Under the pieces are notes generated by a model, which saw nothing but the letters and a program-made list of their open reading frames with translations, ran no database searches and had not been told where the DNA came from. Made by a program: the position numbers and the translations under genes. A DNA stretch of 39,123 nt from JBHELB01 sp041859045 (GTDB lineage Bacteria > Hydrogenedentota > Hydrogenedentia > Hydrogenedentales > SLHB01), in assembly GCA_041859045.1 (NCBI GenBank), contig JBHELB010000013.1, positions 1 to 39,123 on the forward strand, written 5' to 3'. Below are positions 16,984-24,341 of the stretch, piece after piece (the first letter of the stretch is position 1; each line of letters opens with the position of its first letter).

Positions 16984-17442
16984 TTACGCGTTCGTGCCGT
17001 TCAGGAAGGCCTCGAACCGAGATTTTGTGGGAAAATGCAGGGCGAACCCTGCGAGAGTCAGCGCAAACGTCATGGCGGGCCAGAAGAGGTTTGCCGTCAG
17101 GAGTCCAAACACCAAACCACCAATGGCTCCGATTTCTATGAACGCCAGAGCTACGAGCATTGAATTCATAAAGACCGTTTGTGCCTGGCCGCCGTCGACC
17201 GGTCCCGCTTTGAGTACGACAAAGCGTCGCAGCGGAAAGGAAGCGGCAATCAGCGGGAAAGGAAGCGCCGCGAGGATCGGTCCTACCAGCGAGACGCGTA
17301 TGTATGTATGTCCTGCGGCGATTTCGTGCAGCGTGCCAACGAAATCAAGCAGCACCAGAATGACCATGTACGTGACGACAGCAAGGCCTATCGCGGCGGC
17401 AACGATCTGCGCGCGGTAGAGAAACATCTTCTGTTCGTTCAC
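16984..17442 (-). CDS. Small four-helix membrane protein, function unknown
   Basis: This 152-residue protein has about four predicted membrane helices (about residues 10-32, 48-68, 90-112 and 114-134) and a short polar C-terminus. I do not recognise the family. The GTG at 17442 has a GGAGGG site 7 nt upstream; an in-frame ATG five codons later is possible. It is the first gene of the hydF-hydE operon, so a link with hydrogenase maturation or a membrane hydrogenase is possible but unproven. Upstream, TACACT on the minus strand (17469-17464) could be a -10, without a clear -35. Confidence 0.7.
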   Translation of the reverse strand: MNEQKMFLYRAQIVAAAIGLAVVTYMVILVLLDFVGTLHEIAAGHTYIRVSLVGPILAALPFPLIAASFPLRRFVVLKAGPVDGGQAQTVFMNSMLVALAFIEIGAIGGLVFGLLTANLFWPAMTFALTLAGFALHFPTKSRFEAFLNGTNA

Positions 17443-17512
17443 CTCATGCCCTCCTCGCTCTTCAGTGTAAGTGATATTGAAGCGAAAAGGCCAATTTGTG
17501 CGTGAAGATACG

Positions 17513-17547
17513 CAAAAGGGGTCTTTCCCGTGCGGAAAAGACCCCCC
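17513..17547 (-). terminator. Rho-independent terminator of the isomerase-like gene
   Basis: GGGGTCTTT (17518-17526) pairs with AAAGACCCC (17537-17545) around a short loop. Read on the minus strand the hairpin is followed by TTTT. It lies about 20 nt past the stop at 17567, and separates that gene from the hyd operon. Confidence 0.7.
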
Positions 17548-17566
17548 ATTTCTAGCGTTTCGGACG

Positions 17567-18544
17567 TTAGCTCTGCAACATCACCCGACGGATAATCTTC
17601 TGGCTCTCGACCGCGTCGAGCGTTTTCTGTGCCTTGCGAATCTCGGTGAGGTCGAGCTTCTCGAGCTTCTTCCAGAAGATCGCGAGGTTGCCGATCGCGA
17701 TTTGGCAGGCCTGGCTCGGGTCGATGCGCTGGGGCAGCATGTCGAGAATGCAGTAGCCCTTGTACTTCGTGGCCTTGAGGTAAAACAAGACCTCCATCAA
17801 CTCCCACATATGCACCGTGCCGGGCACGAGGCTGTCATCCCACATCCGGTACGAGTCGCTAAAATACACATGGAAGAGTTTGTTCGCGCGCGACAGGAAC
17901 GCGACCGATTCCGCAGGCGTCTCGCCCGCCATCATCGCGTGGGCGAAGTTCATCGCCACGCCGACGTTCTTCATCGCAATTTCTTGGCAAAGCGAGAGGG
18001 CTTTGCCCACGGTGCCGACCGTCAGGAACTTGCGCGGCTCGCGGCTTTTGTACGAGATCGCCACATTGATGTCCGGCGACGCGTACTTGGCGATCGTCTT
18101 GATCGAACTGATCACCGTGTTCCACTGATTCGTGTAGTCCACGTGGAACGGATAGTCGAAGCCGTCGCTGTACAACCGCAACGTCACCTCCGTCGTGCCC
18201 AACTGACGGGCAAGGTCGACGGCCTTGCGGCCTTCGTCGATTGCCGCATTGCGGGTCTTCGGGTGCTGATGGCCGAACGCGCCGAGCGCAAAACGACGGT
18301 CGTGCGCCAAATTGGCCGCCACGCTCGAACAAGACAGGCTGTAGTCCTTGAGAATCCGCTTCAGCTCCTTGACGGGAAACTCTGCGGAGACATCGTTCTG
18401 CGCCACCTCAATTGCCTTGATTCCCTTGATCTTAGCAATCGCGGCGATACGTTCCTGCATGCGAAGAGGGTCCCGGTATCCCTGCGGACAGTACCTGTCC
18501 GGGGCTCCCGAGAATACTCCCAACGCCACCGAGATCCGTAGCAT
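17567..18544 (-). CDS. Xylose-isomerase-like TIM barrel protein with degenerate metal site
   Basis: The 325-residue protein belongs to the sugar phosphate isomerase/epimerase superfamily. It contains recognisable family segments such as YKSREPR, FAHAMMAGE, WDDSLVPG and ILDMLP. The ATG at 18544 has AGGAG 6 nt upstream. The longer open frame to 18727 starts inside the promoter and is rejected. In active relatives such as D-psicose epimerase four residues bind the metal (Glu, Asp, His, Glu). By position the equivalents here are Ser164 (in AISYKSREP), Asn199 (in NFAH, normally DxxH), Tyr227 (in HVYFSD, normally HxH) and Asp268. Three of four are therefore changed, although His202 and Asp230 remain. 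It may be a pseudo-enzyme or use a different mechanism. The gene stands alone with its own promoter and terminator. Confidence 0.8.
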   Translation of the reverse strand: MLRISVALGVFSGAPDRYCPQGYRDPLRMQERIAAIAKIKGIKAIEVAQNDVSAEFPVKELKRILKDYSLSCSSVAANLAHDRRFALGAFGHQHPKTRNAAIDEGRKAVDLARQLGTTEVTLRLYSDGFDYPFHVDYTNQWNTVISSIKTIAKYASPDINVAISYKSREPRKFLTVGTVGKALSLCQEIAMKNVGVAMNFAHAMMAGETPAESVAFLSRANKLFHVYFSDSYRMWDDSLVPGTVHMWELMEVLFYLKATKYKGYCILDMLPQRIDPSQACQIAIGNLAIFWKKLEKLDLTEIRKAQKTLDAVESQKIIRRVMLQS

Positions 18545-18698
18545 GATGCTCTCCTGTTCGGGCTCCTGGCCCATTTGTACGGCGGCAACGCACGTTGCGC
18601 GCGCGGTAGTCTTTCCTGCTTCCGCTATACCGGCTTCCGAGGTCGCTTCCCCGGACAAAAATGAATTTCTCGCCGTTCCGCGACGGCGATGGCGAGCA

Positions 18699-18728
18699 AT
18701 AGTATCGAACTCCAAGGAGAAAGTCAAG
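18699..18728 (-). promoter_or_regulatory. Sigma-70-type promoter of the isomerase-like gene
   Basis: On the minus strand TTGACT (18728-18723) is followed after 18 nt by TACTAT (18704-18699). The leader to the ATG at 18544 would be about 150 nt, with no strong hairpin noticed in it. Confidence 0.5.
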
Positions 18729-18858
18729 GGCCGAACGACAGATTGGCATTTTGCGAATAGATAGCATTATTATTAAATTGACGTAATGCGCTGTTCTTGA
18801 AATGGTTACGCCGATGGCGTCCCGCTTTCCGGTCAAAATTTCCCCCTAAAAAAGAGGA

Positions 18859-19071
18859 GGCGAGTGCTAGCAGCGGGGGAACTGCCAAAATGCACTCGCC
18901 GATGGTGGGAACCAGTCATCTCTGACTGAGGCCGCGAGTATACCTGGGGGAAGGGCTTCTCGCGGCTGTTAAGGGTAACATAACGATCCCCGAGGCTATT
19001 CCGGGGGAGCGCAGAGATTTTGTCGCCCGTTTTCCCCGTAGCGTGCCGAGGCATTCTGTGCTGCCTTCGGC
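18859..19071 (+). other. Row of five strong hairpins: candidate structured RNA or transketolase leader
   Basis: This gene-free stretch holds, in order: a perfect 9-bp stem GGCGAGTGC/GCACTCGCC (18859-18867 with 18892-18900), with an inner GCAG/CTGC stem; a 6-bp stem CAGTCA/TGACTG with a 4-nt loop (18913-18928), which competes with TGGT/ACCA (18903-18914); a perfect 8-bp stem GCCGCGAG/CTCGCGGC (18931-18938 with 18959-18966); a CCCCG/CGGGG stem (18988-19006); and GCCGAGGC/GCCTTCGGC with one bulge (19045-19071), followed by CTTT. The loops of the first and third both contain GGGGGAA. I could not match it to a riboswitch family I know. The strand is assumed from transketolase downstream, but the best transketolase promoter lies after the array, so it may be a separate small RNA or the leader of a longer transcript. 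Confidence 0.5.
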
Positions 19072-19121
19072 CTTTACCGCGTTAACGGCGTTTGGCGAAT
19101 TGGGAAATACCTCCCCTCCTG

Positions 19122-19130
19122 TGATATACT
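19122..19130 (+). promoter_or_regulatory. Extended -10 promoter of the transketolase gene
   Basis: TGA-TATACT matches an extended -10. No good -35 is seen at the right distance. Transcription would start near 19137, with a leader of about 50 nt. Confidence 0.45.
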
Positions 19131-19186
19131 CCCGCCGCTTTTTTGCCGGGGGTATGCCGCGAAACCAGTAGAGGATAGAAGAAGTC

Positions 19187-21085
19187 ATGAGTTTTCCAAT
19201 CAATGTAAGCGCGTATAAACCGTTGAAACTGAATCCGGCGACGGCTGTGCTGAGCGCGGCCGATCGGCAGCAACTGGCGACCAATGTTCAGGTAATGCGC
19301 GATGTCATCGTGTTCTTCACGGCGGTCGCGGGGGCCAAGGGCCTTTCGGGGCATACGGGGGGCGCCTACAGCATCGTGCCCGAGGCGTTGCTGGTGGATG
19401 GCTTCATTCGCGGCGGGAACACGGTGTACCCGGTGCTGTTCGACGAAGCCGGTCACCGCGTGGCGCTGCAGTACGCGATGGCCGCGCTCAACGGCGATAT
19501 TCCGCTGGAAAGTCTGTTGCACTATCGCGAGTTCGGCCACGGCCTGTTCGGTCACCCGGAACTCGATCCGAAACACGGCGCGAAATTCAGTTCGGGCCGT
19601 CTTGGACACCTCTGGCCGTTCGTGAACGGCGTGGCCAAGGCGAACCCGGAGATGACGGTGTTCATGTTCGGTTCGGACGGCTCGCAGATGGAAGGCGACG
19701 ACGCGGAAGCGGCGCGCTTTGCGGTAGCGCAAGGGCTGAACGTCAAGCTGTTGCTGGACGACAACAACGTGACGATTTCGGGGCATCCGAAAGAGTACCT
19801 GGCGGGCTACGATCTGGCCAAGACCATGGGCGGTCATGGTCTTACGGTCGATGCGGGCGATGGCGAAGACCTGGATGCCCTGTTTGCGCGTGTTCAGCGT
19901 TCGCTGGTGACCATGGGGCCGGTGGCGCTGGTCAATCGTCGCCTCATGGCGCCCGGCGTGCCAGGCATCGAGGGCTCGCCGAAAGGCCACGAAGTGGTCA
20001 AGGCCGAGTTCGCCGCGCAGTACCTCACGGCCCGCGGCCAGCAAGCGGCGGCGGACTACCTCGGCACACTGACCACGCCAAAGACAAGCGTCTCGTTGAT
20101 GGGTGTGTCCGACAAGTGGGGCAGCAACCGCACCGAGTTCGGCAACATCGTCAACGGCCTCCTCGACAAGATGACGCCCGACGAGCGCAAAGCGAAAGTG
20201 CTCGTGGTGGACAGCGACCTCGAGGGCTCGTGCGGCTTCAACCTGATCCACAAGGCGCACCCCGAGGTGTTTGTGAGCGGCGGCGTCATGGAACGCGGCA
20301 ACTTCTCGGCGGCGGCGGGCTTCGGTTTTGAAAAAGGCCGCCAGGGCATCTTCGGCACGTTCTCGGCGTTCTCGGAAATGATCATCTCCGAAGCCACGAT
20401 GGCGCGCCTCAACCACGCGAACGCGATCTGCCATTTCTCGCATGCCGGCGTGGACGAAATCGCGGACAACACCTGCCACTTCGGCATCAACGTGTTCTTC
20501 GTGCACAACGCGCTCGAAGAGGACAACACGAACCGCCTGTATTTCGCCGCCGACGCGTTGCAGTTGAAGTCGCTGGTCGAGACGATCTTCCACGATCCCG
20601 GCCTGCGCTACGTATTCACGACACGCTCGAAGGTTCCGTATATCTGCAAGGAAGACGGCAGCCTCTTCTTCGATCCCGCCAACGGCTACAGCTTCGCGCC
20701 GGGCAAGGACGAAGTCATCCGCGAAGGTAGCGCGGGGTACGTCGTGAGCTACGGCGAGATGCTGTACCGGTCGCTCGACGCAGTGGACCGTCTGCGTAAG
20801 GAAGGCTTGGACGTCGGCCTTATCAACAAGCCCACGCTGAACCTCGTGGACGAAGCGATGATGGCCAAGCTCGGCAAGGCCCCGTTCGTGCTGGTCGTCG
20901 AAGGTCAGAATCGTCTGACGGGTCTGGGTGTGCGCTTTGGTTCGTGGCTGCTCGAGCGTGGTCTTGCGCCGAAGTACGCGTATATGGGCGCGACCCGCGT
21001 CGGCAACGGCGGTCTTGAGGAACAGATCGTCCACCAGGGCCTGGCCCCGGCGGATATCCTGGCGAAGATCAAGACGATGGCATAA
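19187..21085 (+). CDS. Transketolase-like thiamine-diphosphate enzyme
   Basis: The 632-residue protein has the three-part transketolase layout in one chain. The thiamine-diphosphate domain has GSDGSQMEGD at about 162-171 and DDNN at 191-194. In the pyrimidine-binding domain, VMERGNFSAAAGFG holds the Glu that activates the cofactor and is followed by FGTFSAFSEM. A C-terminal domain ends the chain. Motifs diverge from classic transketolases (GSDGSQMEG for GDGCLMEG, for example), so the exact donor and acceptor sugars are uncertain, though a role in the pentose phosphate pathway is likely. The ATG at 19187 is preceded by GAGGA and GAAG. The gene stands alone, with a terminator hairpin after it. 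Confidence 0.85.
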   Translation: MSFPINVSAYKPLKLNPATAVLSAADRQQLATNVQVMRDVIVFFTAVAGAKGLSGHTGGAYSIVPEALLVDGFIRGGNTVYPVLFDEAGHRVALQYAMAALNGDIPLESLLHYREFGHGLFGHPELDPKHGAKFSSGRLGHLWPFVNGVAKANPEMTVFMFGSDGSQMEGDDAEAARFAVAQGLNVKLLLDDNNVTISGHPKEYLAGYDLAKTMGGHGLTVDAGDGEDLDALFARVQRSLVTMGPVALVNRRLMAPGVPGIEGSPKGHEVVKAEFAAQYLTARGQQAAADYLGTLTTPKTSVSLMGVSDKWGSNRTEFGNIVNGLLDKMTPDERKAKVLVVDSDLEGSCGFNLIHKAHPEVFVSGGVMERGNFSAAAGFGFEKGRQGIFGTFSAFSEMIISEATMARLNHANAICHFSHAGVDEIADNTCHFGINVFFVHNALEEDNTNRLYFAADALQLKSLVETIFHDPGLRYVFTTRSKVPYICKEDGSLFFDPANGYSFAPGKDEVIREGSAGYVVSYGEMLYRSLDAVDRLRKEGLDVGLINKPTLNLVDEAMMAKLGKAPFVLVVEGQNRLTGLGVRFGSWLLERGLAPKYAYMGATRVGNGGLEEQIVHQGLAPADILAKIKTMA

Positions 21086-21112
21086 CGTCTACTATTAGAT
21101 TCGATTCGACAC

Positions 21113-21149
21113 GGGCCGGAGGGGCGAAAGCTACTCCGGCCCAGCTTTT
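21113..21149 (+). terminator. Rho-independent terminator after transketolase
   Basis: GGGCCGGAG (21113-21121) pairs perfectly with CTCCGGCCC (21134-21142) around a 12-nt loop, and is followed by AGCTTTTCC. The 3' arm lies inside the last codons of the convergent TPR gene (stop at 21131-21133), so the hairpin may serve both genes. Confidence 0.6.
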
Positions 21150-21991
21150 CCTGAATCTTCGCGCAGGGAACGGAGAAATTCCGGGTCGAGGCTGATCCCA
21201 CGGCGCTGGCACTCGCGCACGGATTTCCACGAGAGGTCGTAGTCGCCGGTCTTCCAGTATGCCACCGCCAACCCTTTGCGCACGGCGGGGTTCTCCGGTT
21301 CAAGGATGCTCGCGGTGAGCCACGTGGTCAGGGCTTGCTTGTAGTCCTCGAGATTGAAGTAGCAGAGCCCCAGGTTGTAATAATCGTCGCCCAGACCAGG
21401 ATCGAGATCGATCACCTTCTTAAAGATCACGCTCGCCTCGCGGTACTTTCCCATGCGAAACAGGAGATTGGCCTGCTCCGAGAGCAACTGGGGATCGTCG
21501 GGCTTGAGTTCGGACAAACGCCGCAGCGGCTCGAGCGCCGCCTCGTAGAGGCCCCGCATTTTCAGCGAGATCGCGTAGTTCTGAAGCGTCACCACGTCGT
21601 CCGGCGCAACCGCTAGCGCCGCCTTATACGCCGCATCCGAGTCATCCATCCGCCCCACCACGCGCAGTGTCAGGCCGAGATTGCACAGCGCCGAAGCGTG
21701 CTTCGGGTTCAATTCCGCCGCGCGCGCGTATTGCCTAAGCGCTGTTTCGTAGTCACCCTGATCGAACAGCGCATTCCCGAGAGCGTAACACGCATCGGCG
21801 TTGGACGGGTCTTTCTTAACCGCGTCCTCCAACTCCGCCAGTTTGGCGTTCGGCGTCTCCTTGGCGGCGTTCTTAGGGTTGTCCTTCCGCCCTTCCTTCG
21901 GGTTTTCGCCCGATTTCGAGGCCGCTGTCGCGCACCCCACCAGCACCAGCGCCGCCAACATACCCACGGCTATAAGAGATGTTTTACGCAT
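21131..21991 (-). CDS. Tetratricopeptide-repeat lipoprotein
   Basis: The 286-residue protein starts with a lipoprotein signal whose lipobox LVGC puts the lipidated Cys at residue 20. A charged Lys/Glu/Asn-rich linker follows (about 25-55), then about six TPR units (for example the ACYALGNALFDQGDYETAL type). TPR lipoproteins act as scaffolds in outer-membrane or periplasmic assemblies; the partner here is unknown. The ATG at 21991 was chosen for the lipobox and has only a weak GAGG nearby. An in-frame extension to 22132 lacks a signal and is rejected. It is divergent from the sigma-factor operon. Confidence 0.82.
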   Translation of the reverse strand: MRKTSLIAVGMLAALVLVGCATAASKSGENPKEGRKDNPKNAAKETPNAKLAELEDAVKKDPSNADACYALGNALFDQGDYETALRQYARAAELNPKHASALCNLGLTLRVVGRMDDSDAAYKAALAVAPDDVVTLQNYAISLKMRGLYEAALEPLRRLSELKPDDPQLLSEQANLLFRMGKYREASVIFKKVIDLDPGLGDDYYNLGLCYFNLEDYKQALTTWLTASILEPENPAVRKGLAVAYWKTGDYDLSWKSVRECQRRGISLDPEFLRSLREDSGKAGPE

Positions 21992-22057
21992 GGCCTCATG
22001 GTAGGCCCTGCGCCCGAACGATGCAACTCCGCGAGGGATTCCGGGGGGTGGCGACAA

Positions 22058-22063
22058 TATAAT
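22058..22063 (+). promoter_or_regulatory. -10 element upstream of the sigma-factor operon
   Basis: A perfect TATAAT lies 49 nt before the ATG at 22113. No recognisable -35 sits 16-18 nt upstream. It could be a weak housekeeping promoter. I could not find a clear ECF-type autoregulatory sequence. Confidence 0.4.
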
Positions 22064-22112
22064 GAGTGACTGGGGGCGATGAGGACGGCGAAACCTTCTG
22101 GTATGAGGTGGC

Positions 22113-22706
22113 ATGGCCTGGACCTCGGACATATGGCGGGAACGGGGATTGCGCGCGGCGATCTTGGCCGGTGATGGTCAGGCGTGGCGGACGCTCTACG
22201 ACGTGCACAAGGACGGGCTGTATACCTACGTCTATGTGCGCGTTGGCCGGAATGTCCATGCGGCCGAGGAAATTACCCAGGAAACGTGGCTGACGGCGTT
22301 GCGGCGCATCCGCTCCTTCGACCCGGAACGTGGCCGGTTCCACGACTGGTTGCGGGGAATTGCCGCGTCACTCATCGCCAACGAACAACGCCGCTGGGCG
22401 CGTCGGCGACGATTGGCGGAGGCCAATATGCCGATACCGGACGCCGTTGTTCCTGCGCTCGCCAATGAGGCCGCCGAGACCGTTGCGCTTGCGTTTACAG
22501 CGCTGCCCCCGCATTACCAAGCGGTGTTGCGGGCAAAGTACGAGGAACAACGCGCGGTGGCGGACATCGCCGAGTCGCTTGGGCAGACGTCAAAGGCGGT
22601 CGAATCGCTGCTGGGACGTGCTCGCACCGTATTTCGAGAGGCATACCGCCGCATCGCAGGCGGCGAAACGAAATGTGAGGCGCCGAATGGCAAAGAAAAC
22701 TTTTGA
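22113..22706 (+). CDS. ECF-type RNA polymerase sigma factor
   Basis: The 197-residue protein has sigma region 2 (about residues 22-92; AEEITQETWLTALRRIRSFDPERGRFHDWL) and region 4 (about 130-185; LPPHYQAVLRAKYEEQ, then the helix-turn-helix VADIAESLGQTSKAVESLLGRA), with no region 1 or 3, as in ECF factors. It would direct polymerase to a small regulon. The ATG at 22113 follows GAGGTG. The stop overlaps the start of the next gene by 20 nt, so the two are translationally coupled and very likely work together. Confidence 0.9.
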   Translation: MAWTSDIWRERGLRAAILAGDGQAWRTLYDVHKDGLYTYVYVRVGRNVHAAEEITQETWLTALRRIRSFDPERGRFHDWLRGIAASLIANEQRRWARRRRLAEANMPIPDAVVPALANEAAETVALAFTALPPHYQAVLRAKYEEQRAVADIAESLGQTSKAVESLLGRARTVFREAYRRIAGGETKCEAPNGKENF

Positions 22707-23253
22707 TGAAGACGAGCCACTGCTCGGTCCAGAGGCCCCGCCACTCACCGAAGCGCTGGCGGGGGCGCGAATGCGCCGGCAATTCGACGCGGCGGTGTTT
22801 GAGGCAGGACTCGCCCACCTCAGATCTCGGCGCACCCGGCGACGTGTAGGGTTCGCGGGACTGCTCGCGGCGGCGTATGCGGCGGGCGTTGTAACGTTCT
22901 ACGCGTTCAGCGGCAGTTCGGCGGTTCAGCCTGCCGCTACGGAAGCCGTTGCGCCGGCGGCAATTGCACCCGCGCCCGCAGTGACAGACAGGCCCGTGCT
23001 GACTGAAGCGCTCCTGCGCGATCGCGAGCAGTTGGCGGTATTCATCAGTCAACAGCCAAAAGAACAGCGCCGCGCGCTCTTGCGGGCGGCGGGCGACTGG
23101 TTCCTCGGGCCTGGAGACGATGTGGTGATGGCGGCGCATTGTTACCGTCGGTACCTGACGATGGAGGCCGAAAACCCAATAGCCGCGCCACCTGTTAATG
23201 AAACCTGGTTGCTTCAATCTATGCGGTTCGATCCGAAAGGAGCTCAATCATGA
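22687..23253 (+). CDS. Single-pass membrane protein, probable anti-sigma factor
   Basis: The ATG at 22687 has GAGG 6 nt upstream and lies inside the 3' end of the sigma gene. The 188-residue protein has a cytoplasmic N-terminal part of about 50 residues with a basic stretch (HLRSRRTRRR), one membrane helix (about 54-75), an Ala/Pro-rich linker and a periplasmic domain of about 85 residues. There is no zinc-binding HxxxCxxC motif, so it is not a classic ZAS anti-sigma factor. The role is inferred from position and topology only. It overlaps the next gene by 4 nt (ATGA). Confidence 0.65.
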   Translation: MAKKTFDEDEPLLGPEAPPLTEALAGARMRRQFDAAVFEAGLAHLRSRRTRRRVGFAGLLAAAYAAGVVTFYAFSGSSAVQPAATEAVAPAAIAPAPAVTDRPVLTEALLRDREQLAVFISQQPKEQRRALLRAAGDWFLGPGDDVVMAAHCYRRYLTMEAENPIAAPPVNETWLLQSMRFDPKGAQS

Positions 23254-24257
23254 ATTCGCGAAACTGTGTGCTTGCTCTAACAACCGTCGTTTTTCTAAGC
23301 GCGTTGGGGGCCGTAGCCCAGGAGGTCGCGCCGCCGGCAGGTACCGCTGCACCTCCGCCGGCAACCTCCGCGCCCGCGCCGCCGGAGAACTCAAATGAAA
23401 TACTGAAGTCGCTCTACACCCCGGAAATCCGCGAGCGCTATGCCCTTCAGAATCAGGTTGCGCTGCCTGAGACCCTCGAAGGCGCGCTCGAAACGGCGAT
23501 GCGCATGAATCCGGAGGTTGTGCAAGCGGAGACGAAACTGCGCGAAGCCGAGATGACGCTGCGGCAAGCCAAATTGAAGATCGCGCAGGAAACGAAGTCG
23601 GCTTTTGACGCCTACATGAGCCGGAAGGAACAATTCCAACAGGCGGAGAAAGAGTGCAACGACAAATGGATCAATCTGCACCGCGAGGGGAAACTCCCGC
23701 CGGAAGTTGTGAGTGGAGCCGATCGGACTTCTCTTTGGGGACCGCGTGCGGGAATGCAGTATGCTGCCGGTCTGCTTGCGCAGGCGGAGTTGGCTTTTAG
23801 GAGTGTCCTTGGGCTCGACGTAAGCGGGACTGCCTTGAATATGGACAACGGTTCGGCGGCGAATGGCACGCCCAAGGCGGTGGTGCGTGAAACAAAGCTC
23901 GTGGAGGCGGTACGGCCCGCCATCACGCCGGAAATGCGCCAGAAATTTCACCTGGACGCGACTGCGACTCTCGAGTTCGCGGCGGGGACGCCACTGACGA
24001 AAATTCTGGAGTTTCTAGCCGAGTACTGTGAAGTGAACGTTGTGTCGGACCTAGGGTTGGATACGGCACTGAAATCGAGTTTCCTGACGCGAAATTTCAC
24101 CCTTGAGAAGGTATTTTGTGCCCTTTCGGATGCCATGGGTGGGGAAGTCGTCTTCGTGATACGCGATTACGGTGTACTGGCCACAAAGCGCGAACTGGCC
24201 GAGCGCATGAATGCACCGACGATTCCCGAAGGCGTAGCGCTTTACATAAAGCCGTAA
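23250..24257 (+). CDS. Secreted protein with TolC-like helical region and secretin-N (STN)-like domain
   Basis: The 335-residue protein starts with a signal peptide (to about residue 23) and a Pro/Ala-rich linker (24-50). A helical segment at about 68-205 resembles half of an outer-membrane efflux (TolC) repeat (ALETAMRMNPEVVQAETKL, then KLREAEMTLRQAKLKI). Residues about 225-315 look like a secretin and TonB N-terminal (STN/N1) domain, with the pattern LTKILEFLAEYCEVNVVSD...FTLEKVFCALSDAMG. There is no pore-forming domain, so it is not itself a secretin or TolC. ATG 23250 has AAAGGAG upstream and overlaps the preceding gene. It may sense or dock an outer-membrane partner in the sigma pathway; that is inference. 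Confidence 0.65.
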   Translation: MNSRNCVLALTTVVFLSALGAVAQEVAPPAGTAAPPPATSAPAPPENSNEILKSLYTPEIRERYALQNQVALPETLEGALETAMRMNPEVVQAETKLREAEMTLRQAKLKIAQETKSAFDAYMSRKEQFQQAEKECNDKWINLHREGKLPPEVVSGADRTSLWGPRAGMQYAAGLLAQAELAFRSVLGLDVSGTALNMDNGSAANGTPKAVVRETKLVEAVRPAITPEMRQKFHLDATATLEFAAGTPLTKILEFLAEYCEVNVVSDLGLDTALKSSFLTRNFTLEKVFCALSDAMGGEVVFVIRDYGVLATKRELAERMNAPTIPEGVALYIKP

Positions 24258-24341
24258 GGTGGACGTCGGGGATATAACGAAAGATTCCGCGGAACACGGG
24301 CTGCCACAGATACGCGTGGGCTCCATCAAGCGATATCGGTG

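Noticed and set aside
17471..18541. 356-codon plus-strand frame over the isomerase-like gene
   Set aside because: Shadow frame. It also runs through the terminator at 17513-17547.
18859..19071. Cobalamin or lysine riboswitch identity for the hairpin array
   Set aside because: Short similarities (GCCGA..., CCTGGGGG, a GAGTATACC segment) are present, but the defining boxes of either class are not.
19082..21034. Open frame of 650 codons on the minus strand opposite transketolase
   Set aside because: It lies wholly across a well-supported transketolase gene, has Arg/His/Val-rich composition typical of antisense frames in GC-rich genes, and has no recognisable domain.
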